A stretch of 64,000 nt of DNA from an uncultured Verrucomicrobiales bacterium (GTDB lineage: Bacteria; Verrucomicrobiota; Verrucomicrobiia; Verrucomicrobiales; Akkermansiaceae). The stretch spans positions 1-64,000 of the forward strand of contig CASICJ010000006.1 in assembly GCA_949373085.1 (NCBI GenBank), given 5' to 3'. Position numbers and translations under genes: made by a program. The notes beneath the pieces were generated by a model. That model was not told where the DNA came from. It searched no databases and was given only the letters and a program-made list of their open reading frames with translations. Positions 18,735 to 30,553 of the stretch are shown piece after piece (position 1 is the first letter of the stretch; every line of letters begins with the position of its first letter).

Positions 18735-19205
18735 TCATTCTCGAATCACTTTAAACAACGAATAACTTCCGTGGCCATTCACCGTTCTAAGGTGGCTGAT
18801 ATCTCGCGAAAGAGAAAGCTGCAGGCATCCTTGATTATTATCAGTATTTTGATTCCTTCTGATTCGTGGTCAACTATCACAATTAAAAGACAAGAGGCCC
18901 CTTTGATCACCCAATTTTCCTAACCAAAATTTGTCGAGTGGATCAGTTGTCAGCACGACCAAGTCATCATCCAGAGGCGCAACTTTTTTAAGGTTATTTC
19001 TGGAGAGACTTCCACAAATGGTATCCCGAACTCCAACTTGCCCGATTTAATCTCCCAGAGACGTATACATTGATCATGGGAAGAGCTTTAGACCTGGATC
19101 CCGTTGGGATGAAAAACAACATCCGAAACCGAGCCGGCGTGCTGTCCCGAAGCCACTCCGGATCTCTCTAGCTCTTTCAAAATGACAGCACCTAGCCAGA
19201 CTAAT
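18735..19205 (-). pseudogene. Decayed WD40-repeat gene
   Basis: The 522-base gap between ppc and the next gene is not empty. Read on the minus strand it yields QHAGSVSDVVFHPNG (about 19101-19145), then past one stop codon SSSHDQCIRLWEIKSGKL (about 19034-19093), both typical WD40 blade sequences. After a frameshift near 19026 it continues as LKKVAPLDDDLVVLTTDPLDKF (about 18923-18990), then past a TGA at 18870-18872 to SRDISHLRTVNGHGSYSLF and a final TGA at 18735-18737. Two stops and one frameshift in an otherwise coherent protein mean a recent pseudogene. The 5' end is lost. Confidence 0.65.
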
Positions 19206-19247
19206 TAAAAATTAAAATGCAAAGATATGTGAATAACCCTAGGATTT

Positions 19248-19253
19248 TATAAT
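19248..19253 (+). promoter_or_regulatory. Possible -10 element of the PQQ/cytochrome dehydrogenase gene
   Basis: A perfect TATAAT lies about 90 bases before the ATG at 19344. I see no convincing -35 box at the usual distance. It supports placing the start at 19344, because the earlier GTG at 19257 would sit almost on the -10 element. Confidence 0.3.
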
Positions 19254-19343
19254 ATCGTGAAAAACTCATTTGGACTAGCGCAGATTGCCAATTTGACCCG
19301 CCGCCAAACTTGCTCTCGAGATGAATTCCGTCATCCTGTCCCC

Positions 19344-20987
19344 ATGAGACATTTAGTTTCCCTTCTCTTAATTTTAAGTCCTTCCTTTGCCTCAGCAAAA
19401 GCTCCCGCAGATGAATATTTTAAGGTCGAAACCATCGCTGGAAGCTTTGTTGACGCCATGGAAATGGCAGTCACTCCAGAGGGCTACGTATTCGTCACTG
19501 AACGCACTGGGGCGGTGAAATTGGTTAATCCAGAGAATGGTAAAGTTAAGGTGATTGCAACCATTCCAGTCGAGGTAAGAAAAAAGGAATTCGCGAGAGA
19601 GTGCGGACTCCTAGGAATCGCCCTTGATCCGAATTACGAAAAGAATAAGTGGGTTTATCTCTACTACTCAGTCCAAGGGAAACCCGTCCATCATCTTGCT
19701 AGATTCACTTTCAAAGGGGGGCAACTTGGCAGCGAAAAAACCTTACTAGAAGTTCCACACGATCGTGAAAATTCAACATGCCACGAAGGTGGATCTCTAG
19801 CGTTTGGACCCGACGGTTGCCTATATCTTTCCACTGGAGACAACACCTGCCCATTTCAATCAAATGGCTCCGCTCCCATCGACGAGGGTAAAAACCGCAA
19901 GTGGTATGACGCCCAACGCACTTCCGCCAACACCAATGACCTCCGCGGGAAAATTCTTCGTATTCGACCCACCAAAAATGGCGGCTATACCATTCCAAAA
20001 GGCAACCTTTTTCGAAAAGGCACCGCTAAGACTCGTCCAGAAATCTATGTTATGGGATGCCGTAACCCCTATCGAATTTCAATCGACCAAAAAACCAACT
20101 ATCTTTACTGGGGAAAGGTGGGACCTGACGCCGGTAGCGATTCAAGCCGAGGACCACGCGGCTATGATGAAATCAATCAAGCCCGCAAAGCCGGGAATTT
20201 TGGTTGGCCCTACTTTAGTGCCAACAATAAACCCTACGCCGACTATGACTTCTCAGAAAAAAAGACAGGGAAAAAATTTAATTTCGAAAAACCGATCAAC
20301 ACTTCAATCAACAACACTGGACTAACCGAACTCCCTCCAGCCCAACCAGCCTTTTGGCACTACCCCAGAGCATCTGCTTGTGCTGGACCAGTATTTTATT
20401 CCGATCTCTTTCCCAAACATCAGGGGGGGCTCCCAGCACAGCTTGACGGCTGCCTCATAGCCTACGACTGGACCACCACTCGGATTCGGTTAATCAAGCT
20501 TGATGACAAAGGAAACATTGAGTGGAACGAACCATGGCTCGGAAAATATCGGTTTGTTCACCCCGGCGACATGGCCATGGGCCCCAAAGGCGAGGTCTTT
20601 ATTCTTGAATACGGTTCAGCCTGGTATGACGGCAAGGACGGAAAGCTCAAGCGAGTGACATACTCCCAAACTCCGCAATCCATCGCGGTTTCACCATCCG
20701 ACCCCAGAATGAAGGGCCTTCCAAAGGATCACCCTGGCACCAAGCTCATTGCCGAGACCACCTGTCTTGCCTGCCATAACACCACTCAAAAATCGATCGG
20801 ACCTACCTACCGCGACGTCGCAGGAAAATATGCCAAAGATCCGAATTCTATCGAGATGTTAGCGAACAAGGTGATTAAAGGAGGAGTTGGTATTTGGGGT
20901 GAGCAACCCATGCCTCCCCATCCCCAACACAATATTGAAGAGACCCGACAAATGGTTGAAGCCATTCTTAAAGTCCGGAAAAAATGA
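19344..20987 (+). CDS. PQQ-dependent sugar dehydrogenase-like protein with C-terminal cytochrome c
   Basis: A 547-residue exported protein. ATG 19344 is chosen since a signal peptide (MRHLVSLLLILSPSFASA) follows. The first 430 residues form a glucose/sorbosone dehydrogenase-like propeller: VTERTGAVKLV, CGLLGIALDPNY, HEGGSLAFGPDGCLYLSTGD, DLRGKILRI, EIYVMGCRNPYRISID, HPGDMAMGPKGEVFILEYG. The last 90 residues hold one heme site CLACH with a downstream Met-rich MPPHP loop. It probably oxidises a sugar or alcohol in the periplasm and passes electrons to its own heme. Its TGA overlaps the next ATG by four bases. Confidence 0.9.
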   Translation: MRHLVSLLLILSPSFASAKAPADEYFKVETIAGSFVDAMEMAVTPEGYVFVTERTGAVKLVNPENGKVKVIATIPVEVRKKEFARECGLLGIALDPNYEKNKWVYLYYSVQGKPVHHLARFTFKGGQLGSEKTLLEVPHDRENSTCHEGGSLAFGPDGCLYLSTGDNTCPFQSNGSAPIDEGKNRKWYDAQRTSANTNDLRGKILRIRPTKNGGYTIPKGNLFRKGTAKTRPEIYVMGCRNPYRISIDQKTNYLYWGKVGPDAGSDSSRGPRGYDEINQARKAGNFGWPYFSANNKPYADYDFSEKKTGKKFNFEKPINTSINNTGLTELPPAQPAFWHYPRASACAGPVFYSDLFPKHQGGLPAQLDGCLIAYDWTTTRIRLIKLDDKGNIEWNEPWLGKYRFVHPGDMAMGPKGEVFILEYGSAWYDGKDGKLKRVTYSQTPQSIAVSPSDPRMKGLPKDHPGTKLIAETTCLACHNTTQKSIGPTYRDVAGKYAKDPNSIEMLANKVIKGGVGIWGEQPMPPHPQHNIEETRQMVEAILKVRKK

Positions 20988-21619
20988 CCATTATTTATCA
21001 GGACCAGCACATCGTGGTGGTCGATAAGCCCAGCGGATTTCTCTCAGTTCCTGGACGAGGGGTTGAGAAAATAGATTCGGTTGCTCACCGAATTAGCACA
21101 ATTATTCCCGGATGTATTGATCAACCCGCGGTCCACCGTCTTGACATGGACACCTCGGGCTTACTTGTCATGGCTCTTACCAAAGACGCTCATCGAAACC
21201 TCTCGAAACAATTTCAAGATAGACTCACCGAGAAGGAATACATTGCCCTTCTAGATGGAACACTCCCTGAGGACCTCGGGAATAGCGGCACGATCACGCT
21301 TCCATTCCGACTTGATATTGAGAATCGCCCCTATCAAATTTACGATGAAATTCACGGGAAAATGGGGATATCTCAATGGCGCCGCATCTCGATTGAAAAT
21401 GGAATAACGCGAATACATTTTCAGCCAATCACGGGCAGAACCCACCAGCTTCGAATACACTCAGCCCATCCGAAAGGGCTCGGACTTCCAATCCTTGACG
21501 ATCCGCTTTATGGCAACGGCTCAGACCCCGGAAAAATGAAGCTCCACGCTAGCAAACTCTCCTTCCACCACCCCGGCACGAGTGAGCGACTCACCTTCAC
21601 TTCACCCGTTCCTTTTTAA
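20984..21619 (+). CDS. RluA-family pseudouridine synthase
   Basis: Converts specific uridines in rRNA or tRNA to pseudouridine. It is 211 residues, similar to E. coli RluA. The catalytic motif HRLDMDTSGLLV is present with Asp54; KEYIALLDG and ITGRTHQLRIHSAHPKGLGLPILDD complete the RluA pattern. There is no N-terminal S4 domain, which RluC and RluD have, so RluA-type specificity is the closest guess. Its ATG overlaps the dehydrogenase stop as ATGA, an odd functional partner. Confidence 0.93.
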   Translation: MTIIYQDQHIVVVDKPSGFLSVPGRGVEKIDSVAHRISTIIPGCIDQPAVHRLDMDTSGLLVMALTKDAHRNLSKQFQDRLTEKEYIALLDGTLPEDLGNSGTITLPFRLDIENRPYQIYDEIHGKMGISQWRRISIENGITRIHFQPITGRTHQLRIHSAHPKGLGLPILDDPLYGNGSDPGKMKLHASKLSFHHPGTSERLTFTSPVPF

Positions 21620-21723
21620 ATCAATGCCCCAGCCCGATCAGGCACCATTTGAGATTTGCCTATAAAAAACATAAGATCCGATAGCTGAATAAATTTACCC
21701 TCGAGTCCCAATTACCTTGGGCC

Positions 21724-23070
21724 TTAATGAACCAGCCTAAGAAATTTTCTTTCCGCCTTATTTGCAACCATCGCAAAGATTTGGTCACCAGCCTCAAGTG
21801 TGTCATCGGCCCCAGGAACAATAGCCTGCAAACCCTTGAGTAACCCAACCAAGACGCAACCATCGGGCCACTTAAGATCTGCTACTGTCTTCCCATCTGC
21901 CTTTGACCCTTTTGCAACATGGGTCTGGAGAACGATGCCATTTCCAAGTTTGCGAACAACATGGAATTTCTCAGTTGTGACATAACGCGAAATCTCCTTC
22001 CGCGAAGCCTCTCGCGGGCTCACCGCCGCAACGACCCCAAAATGTCGCCCAGAAAAGCTAATTGCTTTCGCGTAGTCAGCTCGGTGAATCAGGGTCAAAC
22101 AATTCTTAGCCCCAAGATTATTAGCCTGTAAGCATGTCATTACATTATCCTCATCGCTGCTGCTGGTCGCTACGAAAAAATCAGCTTCCCCAACTTGTTC
22201 TTCCTCTAATTCTGCGACCGATGTCGCATCCGCATTGATCACGGTCGTACTGGAGAGCCGGTCGGTAAGTTTCTGAGCAAGATCAGGATCACGTTCGAAG
22301 ATACGAACCCGGCAATTCCAACTTTCCAACATCTGAGCAAGTGAAAACCCATATTCCCCACCACTAAAAATGACAACACTTGGTCCATCCTTGAGGTGAA
22401 TCTCTTTCTGTAATCGTCCAACAAGCTGGCGTAATTTGTGAGGTGCTCCGAACACCGTCACAATGTCACCTTCCACCAAAACGGTATCAGCATTGGCAAC
22501 TTCGTGGGAATTGTCCCGACTGACCAATGCAACTCTCGTATTTGCGGGGAACTTGAGCAACTTTAATGGCTCACCGATGACCTCACTCTCGGAGCTGATT
22601 CGAACTTGCTGTAACTCAATTCGTCCACGCGCAATTTCTTCGACCACCAATGAATCAGGATTTCGAATAAACTTCGCTAACTCGATCGCAGCCAACCTCT
22701 CGGAACTGAAAATATGATCAATCCCAAAGTGGCCCCTAAAATCAAACAGCCACTCCTCGCGCTGTAAGCCCGGATGCACTCGACTGATCACCCGCTCTAC
22801 CCCCATTGACTTAACCATCGAAGCGCACATTAAATTCACCGAGTTCTCACTCGTAAGCGCAAGGAATAATTCGCAATCACCGATATTAGCCTCGGCAAGA
22901 GTATTTATACTGGAACCATCTCCAACGACGACCTTCCCTTCAATTTCGCTCTGAAGCTCGGAAGCCTGAACCGCATCGCTCTCGATTACCGAAACGGCGT
23001 GATCTTGGCGTGACAATTCTACGGCAAGGTGGCGGCCAATTTCCCCGGCTCCAACGATAATAATATTCAT
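21724..23070 (-). CDS. trkA: Trk system potassium uptake regulatory protein TrkA
   Basis: A 448-residue cytosolic regulator of Trk/Ktr potassium channels that gates them in response to NAD(H) and other nucleotides. It has two tandem RCK modules: an N-terminal Rossmann fold opening MNIIIVGAGEIGRHLA and a second one starting SVVIFSGGEYGFSLAQ around 230, each followed by a TrkA-C domain. The second glycine motif is degenerate (SGGEYG). No TrkH partner is visible in the window. It starts ten bases after the stop of phoH and is likely co-transcribed with it. Confidence 0.93.
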   Translation of the reverse strand: MNIIIVGAGEIGRHLAVELSRQDHAVSVIESDAVQASELQSEIEGKVVVGDGSSINTLAEANIGDCELFLALTSENSVNLMCASMVKSMGVERVISRVHPGLQREEWLFDFRGHFGIDHIFSSERLAAIELAKFIRNPDSLVVEEIARGRIELQQVRISSESEVIGEPLKLLKFPANTRVALVSRDNSHEVANADTVLVEGDIVTVFGAPHKLRQLVGRLQKEIHLKDGPSVVIFSGGEYGFSLAQMLESWNCRVRIFERDPDLAQKLTDRLSSTTVINADATSVAELEEEQVGEADFFVATSSSDEDNVMTCLQANNLGAKNCLTLIHRADYAKAISFSGRHFGVVAAVSPREASRKEISRYVTTEKFHVVRKLGNGIVLQTHVAKGSKADGKTVADLKWPDGCVLVGLLKGLQAIVPGADDTLEAGDQIFAMVANKAERKFLRLVH

Positions 23071-23080
23071 GGATCAGTAA

Positions 23081-24037
23081 TTATGAACGGAAGTCTTTGT
23101 ATGCTGAAATAATTCTCCCGACCACAGGATGACGAACAACATCGCTCGTGTCGAAGTGATTAAATACTACGCCATCCACACCCCTTAGCGCCTTTTCCGC
23201 TTCCAGTAAGCCCGAGATCCCGTGATCCTTCAAATCAATCTGAGATGAATCACCTGTAATGATACATCGCGAACCTTCCCCCAATCGGGTCAGCGCCATA
23301 AACATTTGCTCCCGCGTGGTATTCTGAGCCTCATCAAGAATAACAAAAGACCGTGATAAGGTCCGTCCGCGCATGTAAGCCAGTGGAGCAATTTCGATAC
23401 TACCATCCTCCAAACGCTTTGCCCCTTCCTCAAAGCCGAGCATATCATCAATAGCGTCGTAAAGTGGTCGTAAATAAGGAGCAACCTTATCTCGCATATC
23501 TCCCGGCAAAAAACCAAGTGCCTCCCCTGCCTCCACTGCTGGTCGAGTCAAAATTAAACGACTGATTTCTTTTTTACGAAGAAGATCAAGCGCCATTGCC
23601 ACCGCCAAATAGGTCTTCCCCGTTCCAGCAGGCCCAAGTCCAAAAACGACCTCATTCGCCACCATCGCATGTAAGTATGCCAACTGATTTGGACTGCGAG
23701 CCACTACCGGCTTGCACCCGCGAGCGCCTACAAGTTGCAACCTTCCCAATGCCGAAATCCCTTCACCACCCCGCCTTACTAAATCGACCGCTGTTCGAAA
23801 ATCCCTCGACATCACTTCCCCACCATTTCTCCTTGTTTTCTCCAAATCGGAAAAAATCTCTCTTACTAAAAGACATCCTTCTTCCGGACCACGAACTTCC
23901 AGCCATCCGTCCCGAGTCACCAGGCGGACTTTTACCTTCTCTTCAAGATACCTAAGCTCTTTTTCTTCGTGTCCAAAAAGCGACTGCAGAAAATACGCAC
24001 TTTCATATTCAAGCTTGATCTGGTGTTCATCCGCCAC
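23081..24037 (-). CDS. PhoH family ATPase
   Basis: A 318-residue PhoH/YbeZ-type protein, starting at GTG 24037. An N-terminal KH-like segment (1-60) is followed by a P-loop GPAGTGKT (135-142) and the Walker B stretch SFVILDEAQNTTREQM. GRTLSRSF and ITGDSSQIDL are typical. Relatives are ATPases linked to RNA handling and often sit beside YbeY, which is absent here. It is transcribed before trkA and divergently from thiC. Confidence 0.93.
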   Translation of the reverse strand: MADEHQIKLEYESAYFLQSLFGHEEKELRYLEEKVKVRLVTRDGWLEVRGPEEGCLLVREIFSDLEKTRRNGGEVMSRDFRTAVDLVRRGGEGISALGRLQLVGARGCKPVVARSPNQLAYLHAMVANEVVFGLGPAGTGKTYLAVAMALDLLRKKEISRLILTRPAVEAGEALGFLPGDMRDKVAPYLRPLYDAIDDMLGFEEGAKRLEDGSIEIAPLAYMRGRTLSRSFVILDEAQNTTREQMFMALTRLGEGSRCIITGDSSQIDLKDHGISGLLEAEKALRGVDGVVFNHFDTSDVVRHPVVGRIISAYKDFRS

Positions 24038-24092
24038 GCGACAGGAACTAACGTAGACTCAGCCACCCCGCAATGTTCAAAACCCCGTCTTC

Positions 24093-24098
24093 TTGACA
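24093..24098 (+). promoter_or_regulatory. Possible -35 element ahead of the thiC leader
   Basis: A consensus TTGACA lies about 35 bases before the predicted start of the TPP aptamer, a sensible distance for the thiC promoter. The -10 region at 17-base spacing (CAATCT) is weak, so this is tentative. Confidence 0.35.
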
Positions 24099-24129
24099 AG
24101 TTAGCCACTCGACTCCAATCTTCTGCGTA

Positions 24130-26393
<2,264 letters not shown>

Positions 26394-26505
26394 CAACCAG
26401 CAGGGATTGGGCCCATCAACTCCATCGATTTACTGACCAGCCCCGCATGGACATCTAAAGTAGCACTCGTAAGCTACTAGAATTAGCTTTCCTCCCTCGA
26501 ACTCT

Positions 26506-28146
26506 CTACTTTAAGAGCGACTTTGCCATTTCTCGGGCCTGTTTTCCTCCTCCACCCAACATCCGCACTAGCTCGTCGACACGCGCTCCACCAGTCACTT
26601 CGGTTAGCGAGGAAAATGATCGGCCGCCCTCCACCCGTTTCTCAACCAGGAAATGTTGATGTGCTACCGCCGCAACCTGCGGAAAGTGTGTAATGGCAAC
26701 GACCTGATGGCGTTGGCCAAGGCTCGCCATCTTCTCGCCCACGGCTCTCGCAATTTCCCCACCAACATTCGCATCGATTTCGTCAAAAACCATCAGTGGG
26801 GTAGAATCCTGATCTGCAAGCGCGTTTTTCACAGCTAGCATGACCCGTGAAATTTCGCCACTCGATGCGACTTGCCTTAGCGGCCTTAGTGGTTCACCTG
26901 GATTTGGTCCAAAAAGATACTCGACATCCTCTAATCCAAACGCACCCGGTTCATCACGGACGCTCAACTGAACTTCAAACTCCGCTTGTTTGAAACCCAA
27001 ATCTACTAAATGCCCGCGCACTTCTTCCGCCAAAGATGGTGCGTATCTTTTTCGCTTTGAACTAATTTTTCGCGCTACTGCCCGCAGCTTCTTCAAGGCC
27101 AGATCAACATTTTGTTTTAATCGCGTCAAAAATTCCTCCCGATTACCAGAACCCTCCAATTTCAGTCGAGCATCCTCAGCGTGATCCAACGCATCCTGAA
27201 GAGTTGGACCATATTTTCGCTTGAGAGATTCAACCAAATTAAAGCGATTCTCAACCTCCTGCACTTCCGACGGATCGATCTCAAGATCATCGAGATAGTC
27301 GACAACGCTCCGTTCAAGTTCCTGCATCTGCATCACCGAGCACTCTACCTCTTCAGCTAAATCAACGATCGCCGGATCGATCTCGCGTAATCCAGAAGTC
27401 ACACGTTGAAGATCTTCCAACCCTGGCCCAACAGTATCACTGATCAAATTCACAGCTTTGCCTGCCAATTCACCCAAACGATTTGCATTACTGCTCCGCC
27501 GATAGCGTTCCTCCAAATCTTTCTCTTCCCCTGTTTTAATTCCTGCCGAGTCAATTTCCTCAACCTGGAACCGCAGCAACTCTTTTTCCTGATCACTAAT
27601 TTCGCGCTGAGCACGCGCAATTTCATATTCTTCGCTTGCCTCGCGCCAAGCATTCCAGGTTTCACGGTAGGTTTTCACTTCTTCTCCGGCAGCTCCATAA
27701 GCATCCAGCAAGGCTAACTGCCTTTCCGTCGAAAGTAAGGACTGATGATCATGAGGTCCATGAAGATCGACCAAATGCCGCCCGATCCTTTTCAAGACAC
27801 CTAAGGTCGCCGCTCCGTTATTTACGAATTGTTTGTTCGACGAAGCCCCAATGACACGCCGGATAATCAACTCATTTTCCTCACAGCAGTCTAAACCAAC
27901 TTCCTCCAAAATCGCATCAATTACTGAGGATTCGGGCAGCTGAAAAATTGCCTCGACCATGCATTGATCCTCACCGGTACGAATGAGCCCCTTGTCAGCT
28001 CGCTCACCCAAAATCAACTTAAGAGCACCCACAATTACGGATTTTCCCGCGCCGGTTTCGCCTGTCACACCTACCAAGCCTCCACCAAGGTCCCATTCCA
28101 GGCGTTCGACTAGGGCCAAGTTGCGGATCTTTAAAAGGTTAAGCAT
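26506..28146 (-). CDS. recN: DNA repair protein RecN
   Basis: SMC-like ATPase that acts in double-strand break repair. The start is taken at ATG 28146 (MLNLLKIRNLALVERL), which matches known RecN N-termini; ATGs at 28164 and 28209 would add an unmatched extension. Walker A GETGAGKS is near residue 30, a long coiled coil spans the middle, and the C-terminal part carries VASSGEISRVMLAVK (signature), VFDEIDANVGG (Walker B) and VVAITHFPQVAA. Length of 546 is normal. It is divergent from the MBL gene, with only about 50 bases between their starts. Confidence 0.95.
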   Translation of the reverse strand: MLNLLKIRNLALVERLEWDLGGGLVGVTGETGAGKSVIVGALKLILGERADKGLIRTGEDQCMVEAIFQLPESSVIDAILEEVGLDCCEENELIIRRVIGASSNKQFVNNGAATLGVLKRIGRHLVDLHGPHDHQSLLSTERQLALLDAYGAAGEEVKTYRETWNAWREASEEYEIARAQREISDQEKELLRFQVEEIDSAGIKTGEEKDLEERYRRSSNANRLGELAGKAVNLISDTVGPGLEDLQRVTSGLREIDPAIVDLAEEVECSVMQMQELERSVVDYLDDLEIDPSEVQEVENRFNLVESLKRKYGPTLQDALDHAEDARLKLEGSGNREEFLTRLKQNVDLALKKLRAVARKISSKRKRYAPSLAEEVRGHLVDLGFKQAEFEVQLSVRDEPGAFGLEDVEYLFGPNPGEPLRPLRQVASSGEISRVMLAVKNALADQDSTPLMVFDEIDANVGGEIARAVGEKMASLGQRHQVVAITHFPQVAAVAHQHFLVEKRVEGGRSFSSLTEVTGGARVDELVRMLGGGGKQAREMAKSLLK

Positions 28147-28198
28147 TCGTTTTTGCGGTGACATTGGGATTATGCAATTCTCTTGCCACAACGCAACG

Positions 28199-28993
28199 AT
28201 GACTCGCAACAGATCTCAATCTCGATTCCTATTTCTTGGCACCTCCACTTCAGTGGGAGTTCCTGTGATCGGTTGTTCCTGCAAGGTTTGCCACTCCGAT
28301 CACCCTCACGACAACCGCTCCCGCAGTTCAATTTTTTTTGAAGGTCCCTGGGGGCGTTTACTTATCGATAGTGGCCCCGATCTACGACAACAAGCCTTGC
28401 GGGAGAAGCTTACCGCGGTCGATGCCGTCCTTTACACCCACGAACATCTCGACCACGTCGCTGGTTTTGATGAACTACGAGCTTTTTGCTGGCGGCGCGA
28501 CTCTCCTCTTCCCCTTTATGGTTCACCTGAAACCCTCGCCGGACTTGCCCGCATGTATCCTTGGGCGTTCTCGGTTGCCGATCACCAAGCTGGATATGTT
28601 CGCCCCGAACCGCGCGAAGTAGAGGAACCCTTTGATTTCAATGGCCTCAAAATCACCCCGATTGAGGTCCAGCATGGCAGGGTTCGCACCCATGGGTTTC
28701 GCTTCGACCACCCTACTATTGGATCCCTTGCCTACCTTCCCGACGTGAAAACGATTCCCAAACAGTCCTTAAAACTCCTGCGGGGCCTCGACTATTTCGT
28801 AGTCGACGCGCTTCGATACAAAAACCATCACACCCACATGAGCGTAAGCGAGGCTCTAGACACAATCAAACTAATTAAGCCCAACCAATCCTACCTGACT
28901 CATCTTTCCCATGAACTTTCCTGGGAGGAAACCAATCGCTCTTTGCCACCACAAGTTTCTCTGGCTTACGATGGATTGAGCCTTAACTTATAG
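28199..28993 (+). CDS. MBL-fold metal-dependent hydrolase (PhnP-like)
   Basis: A 264-residue metallo-beta-lactamase-fold phosphodiesterase-like enzyme. The metal motif THEHLDHVAG gives His81, His83, Asp85 and His86. Ahead of it the segment GVPVIGCSCKVC (Cys26, Cys28, Cys31) resembles the structural zinc site of PhnP cyclic phosphodiesterases. The ATG at 28199 is preferred; an ATG at 28172 is also in frame. No phosphonate genes are nearby, so a housekeeping role is more likely than C-P lyase metabolism. It ends four bases before the TIGR03790 gene. Confidence 0.9.
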   Translation: MTRNRSQSRFLFLGTSTSVGVPVIGCSCKVCHSDHPHDNRSRSSIFFEGPWGRLLIDSGPDLRQQALREKLTAVDAVLYTHEHLDHVAGFDELRAFCWRRDSPLPLYGSPETLAGLARMYPWAFSVADHQAGYVRPEPREVEEPFDFNGLKITPIEVQHGRVRTHGFRFDHPTIGSLAYLPDVKTIPKQSLKLLRGLDYFVVDALRYKNHHTHMSVSEALDTIKLIKPNQSYLTHLSHELSWEETNRSLPPQVSLAYDGLSLNL

Positions 28994-28997
28994 AATC

Positions 28998-30551
28998 ATG
29001 CCGCTTCCCCTTCTTCTATTTCTCACCCTTTGCTTGCCGATATTCTCCAAGCCAATACCTCTTCTTCCTGGTCAAGTCGTCGTTGTTTATAATTCCACTC
29101 TTCCCGAATCAAAAGAACTAGCAGAGTTTTATGCACTGAATCGACTGATTCCTATGTCTAATCTCATCGGCCTTGAAGTCCCAGAAAAAACCACCATTGA
29201 GCGCAAAACCTACGAAACGGCAATCCGGCAACCTTTGGTGAAAAAATTCACGCAAAACCAATGGTGGGAGCTAGGCAAGGACCAAAATGGAACCTCCCTC
29301 CCATTCAAAACCAAGATCCGCTGCATTGTTTTGATAAAGGGAATACCACTTAGAATCAGTCGCCAAGCAGTCCCTAAAGCCGAAGAATCGACAACCCGTC
29401 AATTCAAGAAGCAAAATGAGGCCTCCGTTGATTCCGAGCTTAGCTTGATGGGTGTCATAAATCACCCCATCGGAGGAGTAATTCCAAATCCCTGTTACAA
29501 CAAAGAAATCTCTGCTGCGACCAACCCGGTGCAATTCATGGTCATGGTTGGTCGAATTGATGCCAACACCTATGACCATTGTACCCGCATGATTTTAGAC
29601 GCCCTTGATGTCGAAAAAGACGGCCTTTGGGGAATGACTTATCTGGATCTGTGGACCAAGGGAGGAAGCTATAAATTAGGTGATGATTGGATCGAGAATA
29701 TCACTAAAGCCTCTATCAACTCAGCCACGCCCACCATAGTTGACCGCATGAAAAACACATTCGTGACCAACTACCCCATGCGTGATGCTGCAGTCTATTT
29801 TGGATGGTATACCCAGCATCGCAACGGCCCTTTTCTTAACGATAAAATGAAATTTAAAAAGGGTGCCATCGCTGCCCATCTCCACTCTTTCAGCGGAGCT
29901 CAGCTCTTGAATCCGGCGGAAAACTGGAGCGTCGGGCTGATTGATCGAGGCGCGGCTGCGACCCTCGGAAATGTATGGGAGCCCTACCTTGGTTTCACTC
30001 ATCGTTTCGATATCTTTTATGATAGGCTTCTTAAAGACTATAGCCTTGTGGAAGCCGCCTACATGTCGATTAACGTCCTCTCGTGGCAAAATATTGTGAT
30101 TGGAGACCCACTCTATAGGCCTTTCAAGACCACAACCGTTCGCACCGATGCCATGTTGAAAGATCGTGACTACAAACTCATTCGCTACGCTCAAACCAGG
30201 TTCCCTGACCCTGAAATCCGCCTCACCGAATTACTCAAAGCTGCCGAAAGAACAAAAAGCGGCACCGTTTACGAGATGGTTGCATTTCACACGCTAGAAG
30301 GAGGAAAAAATGAAGAGGCCGCAAAGGGCTTCAAGCGAGCGAAAAAACTTTTCACCAACTCGGCTGACAAACTTCGCCAAGATCTTCATCTCGTAGAACT
30401 AGAACGTCGTCGCGATAACATTCCAGCCGCTATAGAAATCCTAAAGCAGGCCAAGTCAACTTATAAAAACATCCCCGAGATGAAAGCCGTTGAAGGGTTG
30501 TTAACCATTCTTGATCCTCCCTCGCCACCGCCTACTAAGCCAAAAGAGTAA
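28998..30551 (+). CDS. TIGR03790 family exported protein
   Basis: A 517-residue protein of the uncharacterised TIGR03790 family, scattered through Verrucomicrobia, Planctomycetes and some delta-proteobacteria. A signal peptide (MPLPLLLFLTLCLPIFS) precedes the family segment VVVVYNSTLPESKELAEFYALNRLIP. Later family-like blocks are KIRCIVLIKGIPLRI, DAAVYFGWYTQHRNGPF, GAIAAHLHSFSGAQL and VWEPYLGFTHRFDIFY. The last 100 residues form TPR-like helices. Function is unknown. It lies in a tight plus-strand run with DUF2851 and dprA. Confidence 0.85.
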   Translation: MPLPLLLFLTLCLPIFSKPIPLLPGQVVVVYNSTLPESKELAEFYALNRLIPMSNLIGLEVPEKTTIERKTYETAIRQPLVKKFTQNQWWELGKDQNGTSLPFKTKIRCIVLIKGIPLRISRQAVPKAEESTTRQFKKQNEASVDSELSLMGVINHPIGGVIPNPCYNKEISAATNPVQFMVMVGRIDANTYDHCTRMILDALDVEKDGLWGMTYLDLWTKGGSYKLGDDWIENITKASINSATPTIVDRMKNTFVTNYPMRDAAVYFGWYTQHRNGPFLNDKMKFKKGAIAAHLHSFSGAQLLNPAENWSVGLIDRGAAATLGNVWEPYLGFTHRFDIFYDRLLKDYSLVEAAYMSINVLSWQNIVIGDPLYRPFKTTTVRTDAMLKDRDYKLIRYAQTRFPDPEIRLTELLKAAERTKSGTVYEMVAFHTLEGGKNEEAAKGFKRAKKLFTNSADKLRQDLHLVELERRRDNIPAAIEILKQAKSTYKNIPEMKAVEGLLTILDPPSPPPTKPKE

Positions 30552-30553
30552 GT

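Noticed and set aside
22239-22424. Degenerate second nucleotide motif in TrkA as evidence of a broken gene
   Set aside because: The frame is intact at normal length, and the second RCK domain of TrkA is often degenerate.
26459-26478. AGTAGC/GCTACT hairpin between thiC and recN as a terminator
   Set aside because: Six base pairs, AT-rich and not followed by a T run; too weak to call.
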